Assembly (NCBI GenBank): GCA_038503065.1
Contig: JBCAMK010000001.1
Location: 3,410,001 to 3,474,000 of the forward strand
Length of the DNA: 64,000 bases
Direction: 5' to 3'
Origin: Paragyromitra xinjiangensis
Taxonomy: Eukaryota > Ascomycota > Pezizomycetes > Pezizales > Discinaceae
The position numbers and the translations under genes were made by a program. This document shows, in pieces, positions 1 through 8,528 of this stretch. The notes under the pieces are model-generated. The model was given only the letters and a program-made list of their open reading frames with translations. It searched no databases and was not told where the DNA came from. Position 1 is the first letter of the stretch; each line of letters begins with the position of its first letter.

Positions 1-110
1 CACCTGCAACTCCTGTCCGACTTGTTTGGGCACCCATCACACCCACACCTCTCGCTGGACGCAAACGCACTTCCAGCCACCTCTCTCCTCACCTCACCCG
101 CACCTCCAAC

Positions 111-1553
111 ATGTCTGCACCTGAAGGCAGTACTGCCCTCTCCGCCTTTGATCCCACTGATCTCCCAATGGAAGATAAACCCACCTCCAACCACAGCAGC
201 TCCTCCAGCGAACACGACGACGATGAAAGCGTCGGAGGCCAAGAATACAATTCCAACCTCAACTTTACTCAAATCCCTGCCGAAGATATGGCAAATATGA
301 CCAATGCCACTTCCACCAACTATCTTGCCTGGTTCATCCAAAACCAATTCAACACCATGAAAGATGAATTTGAAAGACAAATGGACAGCCTCCAAGCCCA
401 GATCAAATTCAACAACATCCAAAACACGAACACCACCTCCAAACTCGCCGAAATTAAGGCACAAAATATCTCCCTTCAAAACACAGTCCGCTCCTTAGAC
501 GCCAGACTCCTCCATATCCAAACCAACCAAAACATTCAAATCACCCCTTCCACCACAAACAGCAAACCTCCCACCACAAACACCACCAAACCACCCACCA
601 ACCCCACCAACCCCGCCAAAACACAAGAATCCTACGCCAGCAAAATTACAACTACACCTGGCGAAGCAAACTTCACAACTGTCACCAACAAAAAGACCCC
701 GAAAATTCAGCCACTATACAAACCTGAGTTCACCACTGACAAAAGGGAGATCATCATCGAACTCACAGAACCCCTACCCACCTCAGCCACCCCAGATTCC
801 ATACTGAACACCATCAACAACCGACTAGGATCCGTCAATACATGCATACTAGCAGTCCGAAAAACCAATAATGACAACCTCATCCTCACCACCAAACCAA
901 ATGAAGCCGCTGACAAATTCATCGAACAATTTGAACATGAAATCACCTCAGCATGCAACCTCCTCAAGATCCCAATCACCAACATCAGAGTCAACAGCAG
1001 ATGGTCCAAATTCATCATCGATGCTGTCCCCCTTAACTTCAACCTCGAACCTGTCACACCCACCACCATCACCAATGCCCTTCAAGCCGCCATTCCCGAC
1101 GTACAGCTAGCCCAAGCCCCAAGATGGCTCTCCACAGAAGAAAAGCGAGCTGGCAAGAAAGCCTCCTCCATCGTCATCGCCCTACCAGCCAGACACACCC
1201 TCAAATCCCTGGGCTTCACCTACCTCAACATCCTAAATGCCACATGCAAAATTCGCGAATATCATCCCATAAATCCAACCACCCAATGTCGCAACTGTCA
1301 AAAACTAGGACACCATGACGCCACATGCAAACAAGAAGTCGCCTGCGCCATCTGCGCACTTGCTCACCACACCAAAGATCACAGATGCGATCAAATCACT
1401 TGCAAAGGAGGCGCCAGATGCACACACATGCCCCTCAGATGCGCATGCTGCAACACCAACCAACACACCGCCATTGACTGCCCCGATAAAATGAAAACCA
1501 GAGCACTCTACCTTGCTCAACGTGCACATAAATTCAACAACCGTAATGATTAA
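111..1553 (+). CDS. LINE A ORF1, zinc-knuckle RNA-binding protein
   Basis: A 480-residue ORF1 (gag-like) protein, expected to coat the element RNA. The N-terminal third is Thr/Pro/Asn-rich and the middle is the conserved ORF1 core (RWLS...KRAGKKASS). The C-terminus has a canonical CCHC knuckle (CRNCQKLGHHDATC), a Cys/His-rich middle (CAICALAHH...) and a last CCHC (CACCNTNQHTAIDC). The ATG at 111 is the first in frame, but the frame is open upstream to the window start. The peptide encoded there (PVRLV...LAGRKRTSS...TRTSNM) aligns with the in-frame leader of LINE C ORF1 (PVKLV...LIGKKRTLS...SGSPTKM). The true start therefore probably lies upstream at a non-ATG codon or outside the window. Confidence 0.85.
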   Translation: MSAPEGSTALSAFDPTDLPMEDKPTSNHSSSSSEHDDDESVGGQEYNSNLNFTQIPAEDMANMTNATSTNYLAWFIQNQFNTMKDEFERQMDSLQAQIKFNNIQNTNTTSKLAEIKAQNISLQNTVRSLDARLLHIQTNQNIQITPSTTNSKPPTTNTTKPPTNPTNPAKTQESYASKITTTPGEANFTTVTNKKTPKIQPLYKPEFTTDKREIIIELTEPLPTSATPDSILNTINNRLGSVNTCILAVRKTNNDNLILTTKPNEAADKFIEQFEHEITSACNLLKIPITNIRVNSRWSKFIIDAVPLNFNLEPVTPTTITNALQAAIPDVQLAQAPRWLSTEEKRAGKKASSIVIALPARHTLKSLGFTYLNILNATCKIREYHPINPTTQCRNCQKLGHHDATCKQEVACAICALAHHTKDHRCDQITCKGGARCTHMPLRCACCNTNQHTAIDCPDKMKTRALYLAQRAHKFNNRND

Positions 1554-4500
1554 ACACACAACACACATCACAGGCATAGCCCAAGTGCAACAACTGAATT
1601 GCGCTAAAGGAAAGGCCTCCACTCTCTCAGTACTCCATCACGCAAACATAAACACTCAACTCGCCATACTCGCACTACAGGACCCATGGTCAGAAACCCA
1701 AGGCCTACCACCTAACATCCCGAACTTTCACCGTTTTTCACCAACCAACCAAAATCCCAAATGCGTCACCTACATGAACGCAAACATGAACCTAAACCCG
1801 CGCATTTCAACCTCTTACTTCAACAACGCCATTTCAATCATCATAACCACAGCGATAGGTGAGATCGAAATCTCCAACATCTACGCCAACCACACACCAA
1901 CAACACACACCTACCTCAACATGTACAACTTCCTTCCCATGCACATGATATTAGCAGACACCAACCTACACCACACATGGTGGTACGGCTCTAAAACCGA
2001 TCATCACACCTCCTCCATCAACAACACCAGACCAACGGCCAACCAGCTCGTTGACTGGCTCGAAGACCACAACTACCAACTTATCAACCACCCAGGAACC
2101 TTCACACATTTTCCTAGAAACGGCAACAGAAATTCCATCATCGATCTTACCTTTTTCAGAAATATACAACAATATCTCATAACGTGGCAATCTGATCAGA
2201 ACCTCAGGGACAACTCTGACCACACCCTAATCACAACAACAATATTCCTTCCACCAAAACCCACAGCCACACCTAAACGCAACCTCAGCAAAGCAAACTG
2301 GACCTTATTCCACACCATAATACAACAATCGGCTCTCAACAAATCCCAACCCACCAACGCCAGCGAAACCACAAAAGAATGCGAACAGCTCACATCTCTC
2401 ATACAATTCGCCACAATCACAGCCATACCACTATCAAAGCCCAGCCAACACTCCAAGGGTTGGTGGACCAACGAACTTTCCAAACTCAAAAGGAAAATAA
2501 ACACCATAAATCACACACTCAGATTACCCAACCCACCACAAAATGCCAGGAAAACCCTTCAACTCCTCCGCACACAATGGAAATCCGAAATCGTCGAAGC
2601 AAAAAAACATCACTGGCACCAACGCCTCTCCACCAACGATCCCAGGCAAATATGGCAAGCCATTAAACAAACCAATGGCCGTAGACCCCCCACCACCATA
2701 CAAACATTACATAACGCACCCAACTTTGAAACACAATGCAACGCCTTTAAAACTGCCTTTTTTCCACCTATCACCGCTTCTCCTCAGCCACTACCACAAA
2801 ACTGGCTCCCTCCACCCGCATCAGATCAATCCCTCAACACACCCCACATCACCCCAGAGCTAATCTCAAAATTACTCGCCAAAACCTCTCCTGCGTCTGC
2901 ACCAGGACCAGATGGGATCCTTTACCCCCACATACAACATGTTCATCAAGCCGCCCCTTCACTCATACCCAAAATCTTCACAGCCGCCCTTCACTTTGGC
3001 GCCTTTCCTGATATATGGAAACAAGCAATCATCACACCCATACCCAAATCAGGCAAAGATGACTACGCCAAACCCAATGCCTATCGGCCCATTTCACTGC
3101 TATCATGCCTTGGCAAGCTACTAGAACGCATTATCACCAGACAATTAGAACTTGCCGCAATAAACTCAGGCGCAATCAATCATCAGCACACAGGTGGACG
3201 CACAGGAATCTCAGCAATAGATGCCCTGCAACAAATCATCACACCCTCTCAATCCTGGCTCGACACCCCTGCCACAACAGGACACCAAAAACAACTCCGA
3301 CCTTCCATCCTCACCACAGATATCGAAGGAGCATTCAACTGCGTCATCCATCAACAAATGATCGCTATCTTCCTTCACTTTAAATTTCCCACGTACCTCA
3401 TACAATGGTACCAAACCTTCACTACCAACCGAACCATAGCTTTCAGATTCAATAACACCACAAGTCCAACTACACCCTTCAACAGTGGACTCCCACAAGG
3501 ATCCGCTGTATCCTCCATTGCCTTCACCATATACAGTGCTGCCCTAGATACTGAACCTCCACCCTCCAACCTCACTTATTCCAACACTTACATTGACGAC
3601 AACGCCATGCTACAAGCAAGCTTTTCGCAAAAATTCGCTACTATGACATTACAACAACGCCTAAATTCTAAAATCCAAAGAGGATCATACCTCAACATCC
3701 TCTTCTCCCCGCCAAAAACAGAACTCATGCACCTGCGACTTAGCTCCAGAGCAAAAGACCCCACACCCACCCCCATCACACTCTATGATCAAAGCATCCT
3801 ACCCTCTGAACAAAACCGTATGCTTGGCCTCATAATCGATCGAAGATTAACCTTTCACCAACACACTCATCACATTGTTGCCTCCCTTCTCAAAACCAAA
3901 GGAATCATCTATCCCCTCCTCAAATCCATACATCTCACCCCCGCCACGATACATCACATACTGCACATAGTTCACATTCCCAAAATGTTATGGGGCTCCC
4001 CCATATGGTGGACGGGCACCCCCACCATCATAGACAATATTCAACCAGCATACCACAGCCTTGCTCGCCTCATCACTGGTCTTCCCAGGAACACCAAAAT
4101 CCCCCAATTACTACGTGAAGCCTCTTTACCACCACTTAATTTACTCCTGGATTATCACACACAAAAATATGGCATCCGCATTCTAAAAAATAACTCGCAT
4201 AATCCAGCCTTCCTTCCATTACTAAAATTTCTTCCACAAAAAACAAATTACAAAGGCACAGGGCTCAAAAGAATAGCCTCCCTACTTCAACCCCTCATCA
4301 ATAATCAACCCCTTGAAAGACTCGATTACCCCTTTCAACCACACTTCCTCACACCAAACTCCCTACGAATTTCCCAACTTTCTAAACAACAAACAGCCAC
4401 ACAACACGTCAGCTGGACAGGCACCCTCACAAACGCCTGGCTTCTATACACTGATGGCTCCCTCAGCGAGAACGGACACACATCTTCTGGAGTCTACATC

Positions 4501-5238
4501 GCCCACATACGCTATGGCATTACCACCCAAACCTACACACACTCTTGCGCTCTCGGACATCACGCCGAAAACGAAGATGCTGAAATCCACGCCATGCAAG
4601 AAGCTTTATCTTTACTACTTCAACACATCATTTATCCAACACCCATTTACCTATGCGTCGACAACCAAAACGCCCTCAAGTCACTCACAGGAGGACCTAC
4701 ACACAACAAAGAATATCTATGGCACGCACTCAACGCATGCAACTCACTCCAGAACATTGGCTGCTCCATCAATGGAGTATGGACCCCCTCCCACACACAA
4801 ATATTCGGTAACGAAAAAGCCGATCAATTAGCCACGATCGCCCATAACAAACCCCTCTGCCCATGGCATCGCCTCACCCTTGGACACCTTTCACTCTTAC
4901 CCAAAAAACATCTACTTAAAACATGGGCTTCTAACACCACAGAGCCCACCGCTTTCCACATCGCACAACACCTTACACCGCTTTCACGAAAACGATTTTC
5001 CAAACTCGCGAAAATACGCAATCAAGTACACTTCATTGATCCCACCGGATTCACTGATCCCCTCACATGCGCATGCGGCGAACAGGATGGCTCCCATCAC
5101 CGCATCATGACTTGCAAACTTAGAAATAAAGAACGACAGGATTTCTTTAAAGCTTCGGAACCAAATTGGGATATTTTCTTTTCGCCTAAGTTAAATTTTT
5201 CTGATTTCTTTTCTTATATTGATTCCATTGGATTATAA
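1546..5238 (+). CDS. LINE A ORF2, endonuclease-RT-RNase H
   Basis: Polyprotein that nicks target DNA and copies the element RNA. I chose ATG 1546 because the downstream peptide (THITGIAQVQQLNCAKG) aligns with the ORF2 start of LINE C; this gives 1230 residues. The start overlaps the end of ORF1 (ATGATTAA), which suggests termination-reinitiation. Visible in order: endonuclease (ADTNLHHTWWYG, then SDHTLI); reverse transcriptase (GPDG, AYRPISLLSCLGKLLE, TTDIEGAFN, GLPQGSAVSS, catalytic YIDDN); RNase H (LLYTDGS, NEDAEIHAMQEAL, CVDNQNAL, GNEKADQLA); and a C-terminal CCHC-like knuckle (CACGEQDGSHHRIMTC). No internal stop is present, so this copy may be intact. Confidence 0.92.
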   Translation: MIKHTTHITGIAQVQQLNCAKGKASTLSVLHHANINTQLAILALQDPWSETQGLPPNIPNFHRFSPTNQNPKCVTYMNANMNLNPRISTSYFNNAISIIITTAIGEIEISNIYANHTPTTHTYLNMYNFLPMHMILADTNLHHTWWYGSKTDHHTSSINNTRPTANQLVDWLEDHNYQLINHPGTFTHFPRNGNRNSIIDLTFFRNIQQYLITWQSDQNLRDNSDHTLITTTIFLPPKPTATPKRNLSKANWTLFHTIIQQSALNKSQPTNASETTKECEQLTSLIQFATITAIPLSKPSQHSKGWWTNELSKLKRKINTINHTLRLPNPPQNARKTLQLLRTQWKSEIVEAKKHHWHQRLSTNDPRQIWQAIKQTNGRRPPTTIQTLHNAPNFETQCNAFKTAFFPPITASPQPLPQNWLPPPASDQSLNTPHITPELISKLLAKTSPASAPGPDGILYPHIQHVHQAAPSLIPKIFTAALHFGAFPDIWKQAIITPIPKSGKDDYAKPNAYRPISLLSCLGKLLERIITRQLELAAINSGAINHQHTGGRTGISAIDALQQIITPSQSWLDTPATTGHQKQLRPSILTTDIEGAFNCVIHQQMIAIFLHFKFPTYLIQWYQTFTTNRTIAFRFNNTTSPTTPFNSGLPQGSAVSSIAFTIYSAALDTEPPPSNLTYSNTYIDDNAMLQASFSQKFATMTLQQRLNSKIQRGSYLNILFSPPKTELMHLRLSSRAKDPTPTPITLYDQSILPSEQNRMLGLIIDRRLTFHQHTHHIVASLLKTKGIIYPLLKSIHLTPATIHHILHIVHIPKMLWGSPIWWTGTPTIIDNIQPAYHSLARLITGLPRNTKIPQLLREASLPPLNLLLDYHTQKYGIRILKNNSHNPAFLPLLKFLPQKTNYKGTGLKRIASLLQPLINNQPLERLDYPFQPHFLTPNSLRISQLSKQQTATQHVSWTGTLTNAWLLYTDGSLSENGHTSSGVYIAHIRYGITTQTYTHSCALGHHAENEDAEIHAMQEALSLLLQHIIYPTPIYLCVDNQNALKSLTGGPTHNKEYLWHALNACNSLQNIGCSINGVWTPSHTQIFGNEKADQLATIAHNKPLCPWHRLTLGHLSLLPKKHLLKTWASNTTEPTAFHIAQHLTPLSRKRFSKLAKIRNQVHFIDPTGFTDPLTCACGEQDGSHHRIMTCKLRNKERQDFFKASEPNWDIFFSPKLNFSDFFSYIDSIGL

Positions 5239-5468
5239 GTACACGCGAATAGTAGGGAATGATTGATTCGTCTTTTCGGTTATCTTTCTTTCCTTGGGAA
5301 ATTTTTATTATTATTATTTTTCTTTTATTATTTAGTTAGGTATTTTTAAACGGGGAGGGTTTATTTTGTAGTTGGCGGCGGATGAGGCGATATACTTTAG
5401 TATTAGGGCCGTAGAATTAAAACACTAAAACACTAAACGCTAGAGGCAGTAACGGCGTACCCGTTACA
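5239..5468 (+). other. LINE A 3' UTR, tail and junction
   Basis: AT-rich 3' UTR with T-runs, then TTGGCGGCGGATGAGGCGAT near 5373, a motif shared with LINE C 3' ends, then the AAAACACT tail. About 25 bases (5444-5468) between tail and Gypsy gag match nothing else I recognise. They contain CCGTTACA, which also ends the Gypsy LTR when read in the reverse direction. Confidence 0.7.
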
Positions 5469-5779
5469 GCCTCATACCAGTTGACTGCTGCATGTCCTTC
5501 GAGAAGGTTGCCAGTGTAGCGGATCTTGATTGATTCCTGCTGGAAACTGGAAGCTTCAATGGTGAAGACATTTTCTCATTGCCGGAGGAATCGGTCCACA
5601 TCAGTAGCTTCTCCCTTGAACTTGCTGGGTTGAGGTGCCTTGGGTTCTCGTCCCCTGAGGCTCCTAGTAGAGGTGGGACCAGTGCCACTGCTGAAAACTG
5701 TAGCCATCATCTCCAACATCTTCTTCTCTCCTTTCCGCTGCTTCTTGCGGAAATACTTCTTCCACTCCTTCGGATCCCT
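5469..5779 (-). pseudogene. Gypsy G2 gag, C-terminal piece
   Basis: Reverse complement of G1 gag about 29712-30022, including the segment just after the acidic Ser-rich stretch (EWKKYFRKKQRKAEKK in G1). It ends in TCCTTCGGATCCCT (5766-5779), the target duplication made by the half-LINE dimer. Not a gene on its own. Confidence 0.88.
5766..5779. repeat. 14-bp target-site duplication, left copy
   Basis: TCCTTCGGATCCCT, repeated exactly at 10388-10401. Uninterrupted G1 gag carries the site once on its minus strand, so the duplication was created when 5780-10387 was inserted. Confidence 0.9.
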
Positions 5780-5790
5780 AAGGTTACCGA

Positions 5791-6400
5791 GAACAACAAC
5801 GCCAAAGTGACTTTTTGGTCACAACTCCACCAGTTTTACTCCGATTGCTCTACTTTTTGATTATTCGGACTCGCCTCACTGCCCCCGTTCGATCCTGCTA
5901 TTGTACGTCTGGTTTGCTCCGGATTTGCAAAAGTTGTTGTCGAATTCGCTTATTTACCCCTCACTTCCAAAAACCTCACCAAATCTTGAGATTCTGCATC
6001 TTCTCATAACTCCACCCGACCGACAACAACAACGCCAAAGTGACTTTTTGGTCACAACTCCACCAGTTTTACTCCGATTGCTCTACTTTTTGATTATTCG
6101 GACTCGCCTTGCTGCCCCCGTTCGATCCTGCTATTGTACGTCTGGTTTGCTCCGGATTTGCAAAAGTTGTTGTCGAATTCGCTGTTTTACCCCTCTTTTC
6201 CCCCCCAACAACAAAAACCTCACCAAACTTTGGCAATCTGCATTTTGTCATAACTCCACCAGTTTTCGTCCGATTAGCTCGACCCCGGGCTTTTTGGAAC
6301 CGCCTTAGCGCGCCCGTTCGATCGCCCTCTCGTTCGTTCGGATCCGACCAGAACTGCAGAAGTTCTGCTCGATTTCCCACCCCCCTCCGCCAGGGACCCC
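5791..6400 (+). repeat. Half-LINE B1 5' UTR monomers
   Basis: Two close copies of a unit of about 228 bases (about 5791-6018 and 6019-6247), followed by a third, diverged unit from about 6248. Each starts near AACTCCACCAGTTTT and includes a CCCGTTCGATC core; the first two also share GTTGTTGTCGAATTCGCT. A small inverted repeat (GTGAC-TTTTTG-GTCAC) sits near each start. Such units in LINE 5' UTRs usually carry the promoter; that role is inferred here. Confidence 0.8.
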
Positions 6401-6454
6401 CTCCAGGGCCCAGCACCACCCCTCCTACCTCCTGTCGGTTCAGGACCCTCCTCC

Positions 6455-8002
6455 ATGTCTTCCTCTTCGTCTAGAGGCAGAGGGAGAGGCAGAGGCTTCA
6501 GGTCTCCCTCTTCTGTGACCAGTTCACCCCAAAACTCGCTCCAAACGCCATTTGGCGCCCCTACAACACCCCCAAACACCCGTTTTTCGCCTCTGCTCCA
6601 TGGAGACCCAGAGCAAACACCCACTCAAGCCCTGCCACTTCGCCCAGCAGTCCCCCTACCCCACTATGCCTCCCTGCCCGCCACAGAGCCTACAGACAGT
6701 GGCTCTGTCCTCCTGGAAGAGTCTGACTCTGACATGACGGACACTGAGGGACCTCTCACCTTCTCCACCACCCTACCTCCAGTCATCCAGATGGACGACT
6801 CTAACAGCAACCTAGATCGCCTTGGTGCCATTGGTACTGGGGAGAACTACAATCCCTCCCTCTTCGCAGTGATGGATGAGCAGAACAGGCTCATCAAAGC
6901 ACTCACCAAACGCGTCAAACAGCTTGAAAAAGCTATCAACACACCCCCACCAGCCCCTACCTTCCACAATGACCCAGCTCTAGTGGAAAAGGTGGCTACC
7001 CTCACCTCCAAGGTTGCAGACTTGGAACAGAAACGGACGCTTACAACCATTCTGACTTCTGCCAACCTCCCCCTACCTCCAGCAGCTGCTCCCCTGCCAC
7101 CCACCACCTCCTGGGCTCAGGTTGCCTCTAAAAGGGCTCCTAGACCCGCCAGCAAGGCCTCCAAGCCTACAAAACCACCAGCAAACCCCCCAAAACGCGA
7201 CCGTACCCTAATCATCACCAGGAATGGTCTACCCATTCCTGATGACATCACCCCACTCCTCATTCGCAATGCAGTCAATGCTGCCCTAGACAAGCCATTG
7301 ATTGCAGAGGTGCGATTCACACCAGCACACCATGTGCAGCTCATTGCTGTCACTTCCACCACCTCCGACTCCCTTCTCAAGCAGAGACAAAAGCTTGAAG
7401 AAGTAGTTCGCAACACCATCCCCAATGCCACCAGCATGGAAAAGGAAGCCATCCTTACCCAAGTTGTTGTGCACAATGTCCCCACCTCCATCCCCTCTGG
7501 CGAAGAGGGATTCCAGCAGATCAGATCTGAGGTTGAGCAGTTCAACCCAGGCACCACCCTACTTCGCGACCCTCGCTGGCTCACCAGGCCTGAGCAGAGA
7601 GAGGGAAAGCAGGCCTCTTCCATGGTTTTGACCATTGTGGGGAAACAACCTGCCACCACTGCCCTTGAAAGAGGGCTCTCACTCTTTGGACTTCGCCATA
7701 AAGTCACCAAATACCTTCGCTTCGGACCAGATACCCAATGCACAACCTGTCTGGCCTTTGGCCATCCACAACAACGCTGTACCAGCAAAACGCCTTACTG
7801 CAACATCTGTGCTGGGCCTCATACAGCATCCTCCCACTCCTGCGCAACCTCCTCTTGCACCATCAAGGGAGCTCCTTGCCTCCATACTATCATCCGTTGC
7901 AAGAACTGTGACGAACAGCATCGTGGTAACTTTTCTGGTTGCCTCAAACTCACTGAAGCAAGACTTAAGGCCAGCGAACGTCAGGATCGCATGGTTCTTT
8001 AA
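6455..8002 (+). CDS. Half-LINE B1 ORF1, zinc-knuckle protein
   Basis: 515 residues starting MSSSSSRGRGRGRG, a basic Arg/Gly-rich N-terminus suited to RNA binding. A Ser/Pro/Thr linker follows, then a heptad-like segment near residues 140-195 (KALTKRVKQLEKAI; ALVEKVATLTSKVADLEQK) that could form a coiled coil. The ORF1 core follows (RWLTRPEQREGKQASSMVL, matching RWLS...KRAGKKASSIVI of LINE A) and three C-terminal Cys/His clusters (CTTCLAFGHPQQRC, CNICAGPHTASSHSC, CKNCDEQHRGNFSGC). No stop or frameshift. The start is supported by identical starts in B2, B3 and B4. Confidence 0.9.
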   Translation: MSSSSSRGRGRGRGFRSPSSVTSSPQNSLQTPFGAPTTPPNTRFSPLLHGDPEQTPTQALPLRPAVPLPHYASLPATEPTDSGSVLLEESDSDMTDTEGPLTFSTTLPPVIQMDDSNSNLDRLGAIGTGENYNPSLFAVMDEQNRLIKALTKRVKQLEKAINTPPPAPTFHNDPALVEKVATLTSKVADLEQKRTLTTILTSANLPLPPAAAPLPPTTSWAQVASKRAPRPASKASKPTKPPANPPKRDRTLIITRNGLPIPDDITPLLIRNAVNAALDKPLIAEVRFTPAHHVQLIAVTSTTSDSLLKQRQKLEEVVRNTIPNATSMEKEAILTQVVVHNVPTSIPSGEEGFQQIRSEVEQFNPGTTLLRDPRWLTRPEQREGKQASSMVLTIVGKQPATTALERGLSLFGLRHKVTKYLRFGPDTQCTTCLAFGHPQQRCTSKTPYCNICAGPHTASSHSCATSSCTIKGAPCLHTIIRCKNCDEQHRGNFSGCLKLTEARLKASERQDRMVL

Positions 8003-8315
8003 AGTTTCCCCCCTACCTGTATTGATTTATCCAGCCCTCATGGGCCTTCGGGCTTAGTGGAGGGAGTGCTATAGGCACAAAACATGTGATGGTGAGAGAA
8101 GAATGCCCAGGGTAGTCTTGACACTGTGAGAGGGAGTCACTAGATCGGGGTATTAACACATTCATTGACAATGAGCCTAGAAGAGGCTGGGTTGGAACTG
8201 GCGGAGGATTAGTTAGTTTTGTTTTTGTTTTCTTTTATGTTCCTGTTGGGTTTTCTTCTGCTGTACGCCATATCCGTTTCGGATGCATGCGAGTATGAAT
8301 AATAAATAAATAAAT
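8003..8315 (+). other. Half-LINE B1 3' UTR, stem-loop and tail
   Basis: Holds GTACGCCATATCC, then the hairpin ATCCG-TTT-CGGAT (8272-8284), then a tail of AATAAATA units. The same hairpin occurs in B2, B3 and B4. In LINEs such 3' structures are commonly what the reverse transcriptase recognises. Confidence 0.75.
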
Positions 8316-8528
8316 CATAACTCCACCAGTTTTCGTCCGATTAGCTCGACCACGGGCTTTTTGGAACCGCCTCAGCGCGCCCGTTCGATCGCCCTATCGT
8401 TCGTTCGGATCCGACCAGAACTGCAGAAGTTCTGCTCGATTTCCCACCCCCCTCCGCCAGGGACCCCCTCCAGGGCCCAGCAACCCCCCCAACACACCCC
8501 ACCTCCTGTCGGTTCAGGACCCTTCTCT

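Larger units (their letters stand above)
1..5440 (+). mobile_element. LINE A, Tad-like non-LTR element
   Basis: A two-ORF non-LTR retrotransposon. ORF1 carries CCHC knuckles; ORF2 has apurinic-type endonuclease, reverse transcriptase and RNase H, the layout of the fungal Tad clade. The 3' end closes with an imperfect AAAACACT tandem tail near 5421-5440. The 5' end is not seen: the ORF1 frame is already open at the window edge. Beyond the tail lies an antisense Gypsy gag piece, so the element probably entered Gypsy copy G2, but no target duplication can be shown because the left flank is missing. It is diverged from LINE C but shares the motif TTGGCGG(C/T)GGATGAG near the 3' end. Confidence 0.9.
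5780..8315 (+). mobile_element. Half-LINE B1, ORF1-only element
   Basis: 5' UTR of repeated monomers, one ORF1, a short 3' UTR with a stem-loop (ATCCGTTTCGGAT, 8272-8284) and an AATA-type tail. There is no ORF2 and no room for one. By analogy with mammalian HAL1 elements it is a non-autonomous LINE relative that encodes only the RNA-binding protein. Its tail runs straight into B2, and the flanking target duplication encloses both units. Confidence 0.88.

Noticed and set aside
5791..6247. CRISPR-like or regulatory satellite array
   Set aside because: Two near-identical units of 228 bases with no spacers; they recur at the 5' end of other B elements, so they are 5' UTR monomers.
7117..7788. 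Long minus-strand ORFs opposite B ORF1 (also 9197-9763, 61214-61780 and others)
   Set aside because: Antisense shadows of a GC-rich conserved ORF1; they recur in each copy because the sense strand is conserved.
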